The notes: a model not told the origin generated them from the sequence alone. Shown: positions 34,265-42,984, numbered from the stretch's first letter. The stretch: 64,000 nucleotides of DNA from Bacillota bacterium (GCA_023394875.1 JAEXAB010000004.1:186001-250000); one strand, 5' to 3'. Numbers and translations are program-made.

Positions 34265-35290
34265 CTAGTTGTTTTTTAACATCCAGTCTATATAAATCCC
34301 GTACCCTTTGGTCGGGTCGCTGATAAATACGTGAGTTACCGCCCCCACAAGCTTATTGTTCTGAATTATCGGAGAACCGCTCATTCCTTGCAAGATTCCC
34401 CCGGTTTTTTCCTTTAGTCTGTTGTCTGTAACTCTTATAACCATACTTTTTTCGGCAGGTGTTGCTTGATTTTGGGCTTTTATTATTTCTATTTCGTACA
34501 TTTGCGGTCCGCTAGCGTCTATACTGGTATAAATGTAACCATGACCGCTTTTAACTTCGTTGCGGTTACCTAGCCTTACTAAGGAAAGATTAGGCAGCTT
34601 ACCGCTGTCAAAAGTCCCGAACAGCCCGCAAAATAAATTCTTGTTAATGACCCCAACTGAGCCGTCACGCAATACCATTTTGCCTTGAAGTTCTCCCGCT
34701 CTGCCTTCTTTGCCGGGTATATATCCCGTTAATTGACATTCATATAGCTTTCCGTTCTGATATATATCGCCGTGGCCGAACTCATCGGTTATCATATGCC
34801 CCAGCGCGCCGAAGTTGTAATCTTGGGTGATATAGGTAAGTGTACCTATACCAGCCAAATCATTTTTTACCATTAAACCTACTTTCTTGGAGTTCTGCAC
34901 TATATCATAGACAGGCTCAATATTGATATTTATTAGGTCATTTCCTCTTTTTATGGTAAATGTAAGCTCCTTAACAGAATCGGCTATCGTTTCGTTAAGC
35001 TGTACTATGTCCGTCATTTCTTTTCCGTCAACGGACATTATTATATCCCCTTTTTCCAATCCGGCTTTCAGCGCGGGGGAGAAATTGCCGTCTTTTGTAG
35101 TAACGGTTACTAGTTCGCTTATTACCAAGCCTTGCCCTTTGGAAACAATCCCGATAGGCGTTCCGCCCAAAAATACCAAATCATTGTTAAGGGCGTTTGC
35201 CGAAGGTGCTATGGAAATACACAATAATGTGCATAGAAAAACCGCTAAAACTATAGCGGCAAAAATTGAAGCTTTCTTTAATAATTTCAT
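34265..35290 (-). CDS. spoIVB: SpoIVB peptidase (S55), forespore-to-mother-cell signalling protease
   Basis: Secreted from the forespore to trigger pro-sigma-K processing. A signal anchor lies at about 8-33. A PDZ domain covers about 45-125 (the KAGLEKGDIIMSVDGKEM segment). The S55 peptidase has His165 in GALGHMITDEFGHG and the serine motif GMSGSP at 302-307. The 341-residue length is somewhat short compared with the Bacillus protein. AAGGAG SD. It follows recN as usual; spo0A, the usual next gene, is not here. Confidence 0.95.
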   Translation of the reverse strand: MKLLKKASIFAAIVLAVFLCTLLCISIAPSANALNNDLVFLGGTPIGIVSKGQGLVISELVTVTTKDGNFSPALKAGLEKGDIIMSVDGKEMTDIVQLNETIADSVKELTFTIKRGNDLININIEPVYDIVQNSKKVGLMVKNDLAGIGTLTYITQDYNFGALGHMITDEFGHGDIYQNGKLYECQLTGYIPGKEGRAGELQGKMVLRDGSVGVINKNLFCGLFGTFDSGKLPNLSLVRLGNRNEVKSGHGYIYTSIDASGPQMYEIEIIKAQNQATPAEKSMVIRVTDNRLKEKTGGILQGMSGSPIIQNNKLVGAVTHVFISDPTKGYGIYIDWMLKNN

Positions 35291-35370
35291 TTTACTCCTT
35301 TGTCTGCCAAAGCTAGTTTGGAAACTGCATCGGAGTTATATTTATATTTATATTGCCAATTACTGGTACG

Positions 35371-37068
35371 TTATTTGGAGGCTTTGTAGCTATCTGCCCA
35401 CTTTTTCATTTCTTTGGCGCCGTCAAAACCAACTTTGCTGTCGGCGGCAAAACCGCTAAGCCTCATAATTTCCTTATAAGTGTCGTTTTCGTCCAGTTTT
35501 TTTATAAATGTCAAGGTTTTGTCGTTAATAACTTCTTTTTCTATCAGGAAGTTTATATCTGCCATTGATGCAAGTTGAGGCAAGTGCGTAATGGCAATAA
35601 CTTGTCTGGTTTTGGCTATGTCGTAAAGCTTGCACGCCACAACTTTGGCAATTACACCCGATATACCGGTATCTATTTCGTCAAAGATGAGGGTGTCTAT
35701 GTTGTCAAGGTCGGCAATAACGTTCTTTAAGGCAAGCATAAAACGACTCATTTCTCCTCCGCTTGCTATCTTAGCAAGAGGCTTTAACGGCTCACCTAGG
35801 TTAGGCGAAAGCATAAATTCCACATCATCGGCGCCGTTATTATGTAGATTTGATACAATATCGTCCCTTAAATCAATTTTCACCTTGAATACCGAATTTT
35901 TCATACCAAGTTCAATTAAGTTATTCTGAATTTCCTTTTCAAAACCAACGGCGGCGGCGCATCTTTCTATATGCAGCTTTTCGGCTAAAATAATCAGTTC
36001 TGACTCAAATTCTGCCCTTTTTGCGTCCAATTTTGTGACGTTTTCTTCGGCAGAAAGCAAAATGTCGGTTTCTTCCTTTATTTTTGCATAATAATTATCT
36101 ACTTCCTCAACGGTTTTGCCGTACTTTCTTTTCAAAGAATTTATATCGTTTATTCTCTTTTCCACCGCGTTTATATCAATATTTTCCACTTCGTTGCTAA
36201 AAATTTTGTCGCTTAAAGTAGCGGATATGTCGTCTAATTCTATTAATGATGCGTCCAGCCTTTCTACAAGGTTATTTAGACTGTCATCATACTTCAAAAT
36301 GGAATTAAGCTCGGAAAAAGCTCTCTTTATAGCCGTTATTCCGCCAAAGCCAACGGAACCTTCCAGATTCTCCAAAGCGGCGGAAAGCGCTGTCGCGATT
36401 TTTTGTGCGTTATAGTATTTGCTTCTATCATTATTAAGCGTTTCTTCTTCATTTTCTTTCCAACTTACTCTTTCGATTTCTTCTATTTGATACTGCAAAA
36501 GGTCCAATCTACGCTCTCTTTCTGCAGCTGACATAAAATTGTCAATTTTGCTTAATACAGCCTTATATTCGGCAAGTTTACCTCTAAATAATTCTAAAAT
36601 TCCGCTTATTTTAGAATTATATGCGTCCAGTAAGGTTATATGATTTTGTACTTTTAATAGAGATTGATGCTCATTTTGAGAGTGAATATCTACAAGCAAA
36701 GCGACCAAATTCCGCAATGTAAAAAGATTGACTATTCTGCCGTTTATCCTACATTCGCTCTTGTCTTGGGTCATATATCTGTTGACGATTACTGCATCGT
36801 CTTCACACTCAATGCCCGCTTCTTCCAGTAAAGCCTTAACTCCGTTAATATTGTCAATGTCGGTAAAAACAACTTCTACCCTGGCTGTACTTTCTCCGTA
36901 CCTTATTAGCGATCTGTCTGCCCTATCGCCTAAGACAAAGTTAATAGAGTCGATTATTATCGACTTTCCTGCGCCCGTTTCGCCGCTTAATATATTTAGC
37001 CCCGGTTTTAACTCAAGAGAAAGTTCTTGAATTAGGGCTATATTTTTTATGTTTATGTAAGAAATCAA
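35371..37068 (-). CDS. recN: DNA repair protein RecN
   Basis: SMC-like ATPase acting early in double-strand break repair. Walker A is GETGAGKS (about 30-37), long coiled coils run through about 150-370, the ABC signature is ASGGEMSRFMLALK and Walker B is TLIFDEIDTGISG. The start is a TTG at 37068, one base after the argR stop, with the only SD-like bases inside argR, so expression is probably coupled to argR. Confidence 0.96.
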   Translation of the reverse strand: MISYINIKNIALIQELSLELKPGLNILSGETGAGKSIIIDSINFVLGDRADRSLIRYGESTARVEVVFTDIDNINGVKALLEEAGIECEDDAVIVNRYMTQDKSECRINGRIVNLFTLRNLVALLVDIHSQNEHQSLLKVQNHITLLDAYNSKISGILELFRGKLAEYKAVLSKIDNFMSAAERERRLDLLQYQIEEIERVSWKENEEETLNNDRSKYYNAQKIATALSAALENLEGSVGFGGITAIKRAFSELNSILKYDDSLNNLVERLDASLIELDDISATLSDKIFSNEVENIDINAVEKRINDINSLKRKYGKTVEEVDNYYAKIKEETDILLSAEENVTKLDAKRAEFESELIILAEKLHIERCAAAVGFEKEIQNNLIELGMKNSVFKVKIDLRDDIVSNLHNNGADDVEFMLSPNLGEPLKPLAKIASGGEMSRFMLALKNVIADLDNIDTLIFDEIDTGISGVIAKVVACKLYDIAKTRQVIAITHLPQLASMADINFLIEKEVINDKTLTFIKKLDENDTYKEIMRLSGFAADSKVGFDGAKEMKKWADSYKASK

Positions 37069-37069
37069 T

Positions 37070-37513
37070 TTACATATACTCCTTTAGGGTATTATAAATA
37101 TACGGAACGCTTTCTATATTTTTTGCAATAACCAAAATTGTGTCTTCTCCCGCTAAAGTACCTACGATATTGGGGATATTTAGTTTATCAAGAAGCAGAC
37201 ACGCCGCGTTTGCGCTGCCTTCGTAGGTCTTAATAACTAGCATATTCATAGCTGTATCGATAGAAATTACCGATTCTTTGAACAAAGTTGACAGCTTGGA
37301 GATTTTTTGGTCGACTGTTTTTATAACGTAACGGAACTTTTTAACCTTTCCAGCCGCTTTAACTAGTCCTAATTCATTAATATCGCGGGAAACGGTGGCT
37401 TGAGTAATATCATAGCCCAAACTCTGCAATACTTTGACAAGTTCGTTTTGTGTGGAAATTTCTCTCTCGGTAATTACTTTCTCAATAATTTTATGTCTAT
37501 GTTCTCTATCCAA
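37070..37513 (-). CDS. argR: Arginine repressor ArgR
   Basis: Arginine-responsive regulator. The N-terminal winged helix (about 5-70) carries VLQSLGYDITQATVSRDINELGL. The C-terminal hexamerisation domain has GTLAGEDTILVIAKN with the arginine-binding Asp. The start is a TTG at 37513 with a GAGGT SD. A promoter and an ARG-box-like palindrome lie directly upstream, so autoregulation is likely, and recN and spoIVB would be under the same control. In Clostridia argR in this position is conserved even without arginine genes nearby. Confidence 0.95.
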   Translation of the reverse strand: MDREHRHKIIEKVITEREISTQNELVKVLQSLGYDITQATVSRDINELGLVKAAGKVKKFRYVIKTVDQKISKLSTLFKESVISIDTAMNMLVIKTYEGSANAACLLLDKLNIPNIVGTLAGEDTILVIAKNIESVPYIYNTLKEYM

Positions 37514-37544
37514 CGTGTACCTCGCATCAAAAAAATATACATAA

Positions 37545-37586
37545 ATTATACATTAAAAGTATTTTTTATGCAAGATTATTTGCATA
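37545..37586 (-). promoter_or_regulatory. argR promoter overlapped by an ARG-box-like operator
   Basis: On the minus strand TTGCAT (37573-37568), a 17-base spacer and TATAAT (37550-37545). The palindrome TATGCAA-N6-TTGCATA (37567-37586) covers the -35 and the end of tlyA. It resembles the ArgR consensus half-site but its centre is two bases longer than the textbook 18-bp box. Confidence 0.6.
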
Positions 37587-38298
37587 AATATAATAAATAT
37601 TCTTGATTTTTATTTTGGAACGGGCGCGGAGCGGCAATCACGCCTTTGTGTAAAAAATTAATGCTCTTTGCAAAGGAAATAATATCGCTTACAACCTCAC
37701 AGCGGATTTTTTCGCTTTTTACTATTCCGCTCTTGGTTAGATTGTTTTTTCCGCACTCAAATTGCGGCTTAATTAATGCGATAACCTCACCTTTTTCGGC
37801 TAAAATGCTATATACCGTAGGCAAAATTAGCTTAAGAGAAATAAAAGAAACGTCGATTACACAAAATTCCAACTCCGCTGAAAAATTCTCTTTTGTTATG
37901 TAGCGGGCATTGGTTCTGTCCTTTATTATTACTCTGTCGTTGTTTTTTAGGTATTCCGGCAGCGCACAATCCCCTACGTCCAACGCAAAAACCTTTTTTG
38001 CGCCGTTGTTTAGGAGTACTTCGGTAAATCCTCCGTTCGCCGCGCCAATATCCAAACAAACTTTATTTTTTACTTTAATATTGAATTTTTCGATGGCTTC
38101 TTTTAGTTTAATACCGCCCAAAGACGCCTCATAGTTTTCGTTAACGACTATTTCTGCGTTTTCTTCCACCAAAAATGACGGCTTGTTTACCGTATTGCCG
38201 TTAACAGTCACAACACCTAAAGCAATCAGATTTTGGGCTCTTGTTCTAGTGTCGGCTAAACCCATATCAGCCATTAGTTTGTCTATTCTCGTCGTCAT
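37576..38298 (-). CDS. tlyA: TlyA family rRNA 2'-O-methyltransferase (hemolysin-like)
   Basis: N-terminal S4 RNA-binding domain (about 1-60, TRIDKLMADMGLADTRTRAQNLI) followed by an FtsJ-like SAM methyltransferase with VCLDIGAANGGFTEVLL at about 79-95 and FALDVG. Family members methylate ribose in 16S and 23S rRNA. Catalytic Lys and Asp residues are expected in KDRTNARY and DVSFISL. It overlaps the downstream end of the OapA-like gene by 4 bases. In related operons dxs usually sits just before tlyA; it is absent here. Confidence 0.93.
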   Translation of the reverse strand: MTTRIDKLMADMGLADTRTRAQNLIALGVVTVNGNTVNKPSFLVEENAEIVVNENYEASLGGIKLKEAIEKFNIKVKNKVCLDIGAANGGFTEVLLNNGAKKVFALDVGDCALPEYLKNNDRVIIKDRTNARYITKENFSAELEFCVIDVSFISLKLILPTVYSILAEKGEVIALIKPQFECGKNNLTKSGIVKSEKIRCEVVSDIISFAKSINFLHKGVIAAPRPFQNKNQEYLLYLCK

Positions 38299-38906
38299 TT
38301 TTTGGGTTTATAAATAATACCGATAACTCTACCGGCAAAAAGCATCAATTCTTTGGATTTTTTCATTGCTATACTCTTAAAAAAGGCTTTACCGCCTACG
38401 GTTACAGCCGCAACAACGCTAGTCATAGCTATGTTTATAAATAAGCTTGCAGGATTATCCGCAGCAAGTTTAATAACAATAGCAGCCGCGCAGGTACCGC
38501 TTATTATCCCCGACATATCGCCTATTACGTCTGCGCAGATATTTGCCACTTTTTCGGCGTTTTTAACCAATTTTACGGCAACCTTGGCTCCGTTTACCTT
38601 TTTAGCCGCCATTGCAAGCAAGGGGGCAAGGTCGCAGGAAGTCGCGGCAACGCCAATAGCGTCAAAAATTATACTGATTAAAATAAGTAAGCAAAGCAAC
38701 AAAACAGAAATAATCAGGTTTGACTTAGATGAGGTTATTTCGGTAATAAAACTTACCACAAAAGCAAGGCAAAGAGTTACGATTGTTATTTTAATCGTCC
38801 AAATCGCGCCTTTTGACAGCTTTCTTCTTTCTTTCTTTGGTGTTTGGGTATTATTGCTTGATAAATTATCCTTAGACTCTGTGTCGTTAGAATTTTGTTT
38901 GCTCAT
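38295..38906 (-). CDS. oapA: OapA-like OLE RNA-associated membrane protein
   Basis: 203 residues: a Ser/Asn/Lys-rich hydrophilic N-terminus (1-33), then helices at about 36-56, 63-85, 135-150 and 155-172. The stretch ISIIFDAIGVAATSCDLAP with downstream GAKVAVKLVKNAEKVAN resembles the DUF21 transporter domain, to which OapA is distantly related. A D126-x3-D130 pair (DVIGD) is visible, and I recall such a pair as conserved in OapA. It lies immediately after the large RNA and before tlyA, exactly as OapA does in Bacillus halodurans-type operons. OapA binds OLE RNA and takes it to the membrane. Confidence 0.78.
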   Translation of the reverse strand: MSKQNSNDTESKDNLSSNNTQTPKKERRKLSKGAIWTIKITIVTLCLAFVVSFITEITSSKSNLIISVLLLCLLILISIIFDAIGVAATSCDLAPLLAMAAKKVNGAKVAVKLVKNAEKVANICADVIGDMSGIISGTCAAAIVIKLAADNPASLFINIAMTSVVAAVTVGGKAFFKSIAMKKSKELMLFAGRVIGIIYKPKK

Positions 38907-38928
38907 AGCTCCTCATAAAAAATAATTT

Positions 38929-39496
38929 GGTGGCATAAGCTAAGTAAACCTTGCGTCATAGGTTCGGTAGGATTTCCCCAAAGCTCGCTTGCCGTCGCCG
39001 TACAAGCAGTTTCCTTTTATGAGCTAGGCAGCCTGATTGCTCAGAACTGAACCGAATCGCCACTTAGAACACACTATAATCCTTAGCTTAACAGTCTAGA
39101 AGATTTCCTTTTCAGACTTAAAACAGATTATCCTCTTTTGCACGTTAGGTTTCATTTGTCAATAGGCACAGCCCATCGGCCAACGGGCCGCGCCGTGATA
39201 CAAAATCCACTTAACCCACTCAAGGCAAGCTACACTGCACACAGATATTGTTTACCGCATTGCAGGTTTAATCCTATTCAGCAGAAGAGTGATTACTTCC
39301 GCCGTGATAGGTCTCCACGAAATTGGGTCGGCTCCGATATGCCATTACCGGACGCCCAAAAATCTTAACTCCCAGCACCAGCCCTGGCTTGGGCAACCAA
39401 AGCCAGCACAAGAAACTTCATCGATATGCTCTTTAACGGTAGTTTATCCCCGTCTTCACTGTTTCGCACCTGACTAGAATACTGTGCCACCACATC
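38929..39496 (-). ncRNA. ole: OLE RNA (ornate, large, extremophilic)
   Basis: About 570 bases between ispA and the OapA-like gene without any minus-strand ORF, more GC-rich than the surroundings and full of short complementary segments. The ends close on each other: GGUGGCA near the 5' end (39491-39485) pairs with UGCCACC at the 3' end (38935-38929). The gene order folD, xseA, xseB, ispA, RNA, membrane protein, tlyA, argR, recN is the classical OLE context, and OLE RNAs are about 600 nt. OLE-OapA forms a membrane ribonucleoprotein linked to stress adaptation (ethanol, cold, Mg2+). The ends are inferred. I could not align it to the OLE covariance model. Confidence 0.8.
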
Positions 39497-39502
39497 ACTA
39501 GT

Positions 39503-39531
39503 ATATTAACATAAATCTGAAAAAAAATCAA
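39503..39531 (-). promoter_or_regulatory. Putative promoter directly upstream of the OLE RNA
   Basis: TTGATT (39531-39526), a 17-base spacer and TAATAT (39508-39503) on the minus strand. It predicts a start near 39496, just before the closing helix of the RNA, so the RNA could be made separately from the folD-ispA transcript. Confidence 0.5.
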
Positions 39532-39540
39532 ATATTTATG

Positions 39541-40359
39541 CTAAACTTTCCGTTTTGTGAGAAAATCGCTGTATTCGCGCAACCTTTTTGTCCCGTTTTC
39601 CCATTTACTAAGTGCTTTAATAGCGATACTTCCAAGTCTTTCCAGCATTAAAACTGTTTTTTCCTCCCCCATAACGCCAAGATAGGATTTTTTCTCCCCC
39701 TTATCCTTGTCGATAAGATCGTCAGCCAACTGAAAACTAAGACCTACTGCAGTAGCAAAGCTTCCCAAAGCAGTAATTTTTTCGTTATCGGCGGCTATTA
39801 GACAAGGTATTAGTATGCTCGCGCATATAAGGGCGCCCGTTTTTTTCATGCAAAGCTCGGTTATTTCCCCTTCGTCGAAACATTCTTTGGAAAACTCTAT
39901 AGCTTGCCCTGCTATCATACCTTCTCCGCCCGCGCATTTTGCAAGATACTTAGCCGCTTCCGCATATTCGGCATCGCCGCTTACCGCCTCAATTAGGTTT
40001 TCGTAAGCTAAGTTTATTAAACAATCGCCTGCAAGCAAAGAAATAGCCTCGCCAAAAACTTTGTGGCAAGTAGGCTTACCGCGTCTAAAGTCGTCATTAT
40101 CCATACAGGGTAAATCGTCGTGAATTAGGCTGTATGTATGTATACATTCCAGACTTATGGCAAAAGGAATAACTTTTTCGTAATCTAGATTGACAAAATC
40201 CGCCGATAAAAGCATAAGTATTGGTCTTACGCGCTTACCTCCGTTAAAAAGTGAATATTCCATCGCCGAAAACAGTTTTTCGGGATAAAGGGCTCTCTTA
40301 GCCTCAAAAAATTCTTTTAATTTTTGCTCAAACAGCTCTTTTTCTTTATTCGTCGTCAT
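39541..40359 (-). CDS. ispA: Polyprenyl (farnesyl/geranyl) diphosphate synthase
   Basis: Chain elongation of isoprenoid diphosphates. The first Asp-rich motif is HDDLPCMDNDDFRRGKPTCH (about 82-101) and the second is QLADDLIDKDKG near 218. GGKRVRPIL lies at 36-44. At 272 residues it is slightly short of the usual 290-300. It overlaps xseB by 14 bases. Together with ispH elsewhere in the window it indicates an MEP-type isoprenoid pathway, although dxs is not in this operon. Confidence 0.93.
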   Translation of the reverse strand: MTTNKEKELFEQKLKEFFEAKRALYPEKLFSAMEYSLFNGGKRVRPILMLLSADFVNLDYEKVIPFAISLECIHTYSLIHDDLPCMDNDDFRRGKPTCHKVFGEAISLLAGDCLINLAYENLIEAVSGDAEYAEAAKYLAKCAGGEGMIAGQAIEFSKECFDEGEITELCMKKTGALICASILIPCLIAADNEKITALGSFATAVGLSFQLADDLIDKDKGEKKSYLGVMGEEKTVLMLERLGSIAIKALSKWENGTKRLREYSDFLTKRKV

Positions 40360-40561
40360 CTTCTATTTCCAACTCCAATTTGGATAAATCTTTATTGAGA
40401 ATTTCTATTTTTGCCTTGAGAGCGTCTAATTCGGCAATGCTGTCTTTGGCAAGGAGTAAACCCTTGGAATACAGCTCTATGCTCTCTTCCAGATTCAATT
40501 TTTCGTCGCTTAATTTAGCTACTATATTTTCCAGCTCTTTTACGTTTTTTTCGTATTTCAT
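40346..40561 (-). CDS. xseB: Exodeoxyribonuclease VII small subunit
   Basis: 71-residue helical protein with the family pattern ELENIVAKLSDEKLNLEESIELYSKG (about 10-35), which binds XseA. It overlaps xseA by 4 bases and ispA by 14, as in most Firmicutes. Confidence 0.94.
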   Translation of the reverse strand: MKYEKNVKELENIVAKLSDEKLNLEESIELYSKGLLLAKDSIAELDALKAKIEILNKDLSKLELEIEDDDE

Positions 40562-41745
40562 TTTGCCTCCTTATTTGTTACGGTTGCCGTCAATTTTGCA
40601 TTAGAACCTATAATTGATATTTCGTCATTTATATTTATTTTTGAAGCATCAAAAATCATATTATTATCTTTAAGTATTCTAAAATAGCCGTTATTTAATA
40701 ACTTTGTTGGGCTGAGCAAATCCATTCTTAGCAATATTTCTTGAATTTTTGCGTTTTTTGCCTCATAATTGTGTTGACAGTATATTTGTATCATTTTTAA
40801 GGAATTTTTTATATTACTATACTGTTCTGACAGCAATAAGTTAGTTTTATTCTGCAAATAATTTAAGTTATTAGTCAGTTTTTGAGAATATTTATTATAT
40901 TTATTTTTTATATAATATCGCATATCCTGAACATATTCTATAAGCTCATTTTTCATGTCGATTATGCTGTAGGATATCTTTTCTGCTGCGGCTGTGGGAG
41001 TAATCGCACGGTAGTCGGCAACGAAGTCGCATAGTGTATAATCGGTCTCATGCCCTATCGCCGAAATAACCGGCGTCTTCATATCATATATTTTTCTTAC
41101 CATGCTTTGGTTATTGAAACTGTACAGTTCTTCAAAAGAACCGCCTCCTCTAGCTATAACTATTACATCAAAGCCGTATTCGTCAGCGTTGGTTAACGCT
41201 TCTATAACGTCGCCTGCGCAGCTATCCCCCTGCACTCTGACGTCAATTACCGTTACGCTAGCTGGACAATTATTACTTGTAAACGTACTCAAAAAATCCT
41301 GCATTGCCGCGCCGTGAACACTGGCTATTAGAGCTACTCTCTTCGGAAACTGCGGAATTTCTTTTTTATGTGTTTCGTCAAACAGTCCTTCGTCGGAAAG
41401 TTTCTTTTTTAGTTTTTCCAGTTCTACGTACAGTTCGCCTATGCCGAACGGCTTGATTTCGAAAGCCTTGATACTAATCTGACCGTTCTTTATATAATAA
41501 TCGATACTGCCTCTTATTAAGACGCTTTGACCGTTAGTCGGCACCATGTAAGAGGGACAATTAAAGAAAACCACTTTAATTTGGGCTTTTTTGTCCTTTA
41601 ATGTAAAATAACAATGCCCGGAAACATATTTGCAACCGGACACCTCACCAACCACAGGAACGCTATGTAAAAGCGATTCCTCAAGTATTATTTTGTTTAT
41701 GAAAAAATTAAGTTCCTCTACGGTAAGATATTCTTTCTTACTCAT
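40558..41745 (-). CDS. xseA: Exodeoxyribonuclease VII large subunit
   Basis: Catalytic subunit of the single-strand exonuclease. The N-terminal OB fold has GEVSGCKYVSGHCYFTLKD (about 28-46). The catalytic domain contains the conserved VIARGGGSFEELYSFN and PVISAIGHETDYTLCDFVAD stretches, and a coiled coil covers about 270-350. The 395-residue length is typical. It overlaps folD by 8 bases. Confidence 0.96.
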   Translation of the reverse strand: MSKKEYLTVEELNFFINKIILEESLLHSVPVVGEVSGCKYVSGHCYFTLKDKKAQIKVVFFNCPSYMVPTNGQSVLIRGSIDYYIKNGQISIKAFEIKPFGIGELYVELEKLKKKLSDEGLFDETHKKEIPQFPKRVALIASVHGAAMQDFLSTFTSNNCPASVTVIDVRVQGDSCAGDVIEALTNADEYGFDVIVIARGGGSFEELYSFNNQSMVRKIYDMKTPVISAIGHETDYTLCDFVADYRAITPTAAAEKISYSIIDMKNELIEYVQDMRYYIKNKYNKYSQKLTNNLNYLQNKTNLLLSEQYSNIKNSLKMIQIYCQHNYEAKNAKIQEILLRMDLLSPTKLLNNGYFRILKDNNMIFDASKININDEISIIGSNAKLTATVTNKEAK

Positions 41746-42577
41746 TGCGTTTTAATGCCCCGATTGTGTTTTTCATAAGCATAGTAACCGTCATAGGTCC
41801 CACGCCTCCGGGCACGGGCGAAATAAAAGAGCATTTTTTGCTTACTTCATTAAAATCAACGTCGCCGTAAAGTTTGCCGTCTATTCTGTTCATACCTACG
41901 TCTATTACCACTGCGCCCTCTTTGACCATATCGGCAGTAACAAAGTTCTTTTTTCCTATAGCAACTACCAAAATATCCGCCTGCTTGGTTATTTCTGACA
42001 AATTAGCAGTTTTGGAGTGGCATACAGTAACCGTTGCGTTAGCTGACAATAGCATCAACGCCATTGGCTTACCTACGGTATTGCTTCTTCCGATAACTAC
42101 AGCTCTTTTACCTTCCAGCGGAATATTATAATGTTTCAACATTTCCATAACGCCGAACGGAGTGCAACTGGGGAAACACTTCTCTCCCAATACAAGTTTA
42201 CCCATTTGGTATGCGCTAAAACCATCAACGTCCTTATTTGGGTCGATTATTGATAAAATTTCTCTTTCCGGAAGATGTTTGGGTAGGGGTACTTGAACCA
42301 AAATACCGTTAACTTGTGGATTATTATTAAGTTCTTTTATTAATGTTATTAATTCTTCTTTGCTTGTTTCTTCTTTTAGTTCATAATGGAAGGATTTTAT
42401 CCCTATTTCCTGACACGCTATTATCTTGTTTCTTACATATATAGCGGACGCGGGGTCGTTTCCTACGATTATTACCGCAAGTCCCGGTATTATTCCTTTT
42501 TCTTTAAGCGCTGCCGCTTCTAATTTTAATTCTTCCCTTACTGCTCTCGATACGATTTTCCCGTCAATTATCGTCAT
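41738..42577 (-). CDS. folD: Methylenetetrahydrofolate dehydrogenase/cyclohydrolase
   Basis: Bifunctional one-carbon enzyme. The YVRNK Tyr/Lys active-site pair is near residues 48-52, followed by GILVQVPLP, the NADP-binding GRSNTVGKPMALML and the C-terminal PVPGGVGPMT. The 279-residue length is typical. It overlaps nusB by 4 bases and leads the xseAB-ispA-OLE run. Confidence 0.97.
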   Translation of the reverse strand: MTIIDGKIVSRAVREELKLEAAALKEKGIIPGLAVIIVGNDPASAIYVRNKIIACQEIGIKSFHYELKEETSKEELITLIKELNNNPQVNGILVQVPLPKHLPEREILSIIDPNKDVDGFSAYQMGKLVLGEKCFPSCTPFGVMEMLKHYNIPLEGKRAVVIGRSNTVGKPMALMLLSANATVTVCHSKTANLSEITKQADILVVAIGKKNFVTADMVKEGAVVIDVGMNRIDGKLYGDVDFNEVSKKCSFISPVPGGVGPMTVTMLMKNTIGALKRNE

Positions 42578-42984
42578 TTATTTGCTCCGTATATGCTTTT
42601 GTATACCGATGAAAGTATACCGTTTACAAAAGAATTGCTTTTTTCGGTTGAATACTTTTTAACTAAATTAACCGCTTCGCTAATCGACACCGACGGCGGA
42701 ATATCCTTTAGATATTTCATTTCGTAAATGGAAATAAGCAGCGCGCTAAGGTCGGTGCGGTATATTCTTTCAAAGGCAAAGCCTTGGGAATATTCGGTGA
42801 TTATTTCTTTTAGTTCGGGATAAGAATTAACCACGCCGTAATACACTTTTTCCATATACATTACGTCGGCTTCGTCCAAATCGGAGTTGGAAAAAACGCC
42901 GTAGGTGCGGGTATTCGGTGTGAGGTTGAACAAAAATTCAAAAATCAATTTATAGGTATATTCTCTAGCTAATTTTCTACTCAT
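42574..42984 (-). CDS. nusB: Transcription antitermination factor NusB
   Basis: All-helical RNA-binding factor for rRNA antitermination. The arginine-rich N-terminus (MSRKLAREYTYKLIFEF), the DLSALLISIYEMKYLKDIP segment (about 80-98) and the EAVNLVKKYSTEKSNSFVNGILSS C-terminal helix are diagnostic. 136 residues. It follows the Asp23-family gene after 9 bases, the usual Clostridia and Bacillus order. Confidence 0.94.
   Translation of the reverse strand: MSRKLAREYTYKLIFEFLFNLTPNTRTYGVFSNSDLDEADVMYMEKVYYGVVNSYPELKEIITEYSQGFAFERIYRTDLSALLISIYEMKYLKDIPPSVSISEAVNLVKKYSTEKSNSFVNGILSSVYKSIYGANK

Noticed and set aside
38353..38925. 190-codon plus-strand frame opposite oapA
   Set aside because: Long only because it mirrors a hydrophobic coding gene. 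The minus-strand gene has an SD, operon overlap and a family match.
39138..39477. Plus-strand open frames of 62-76 codons inside the large RNA region
   Set aside because: They are antisense to the RNA, have no SD, poor composition for proteins, and overlap each other. The RNA explanation accounts for the region better.
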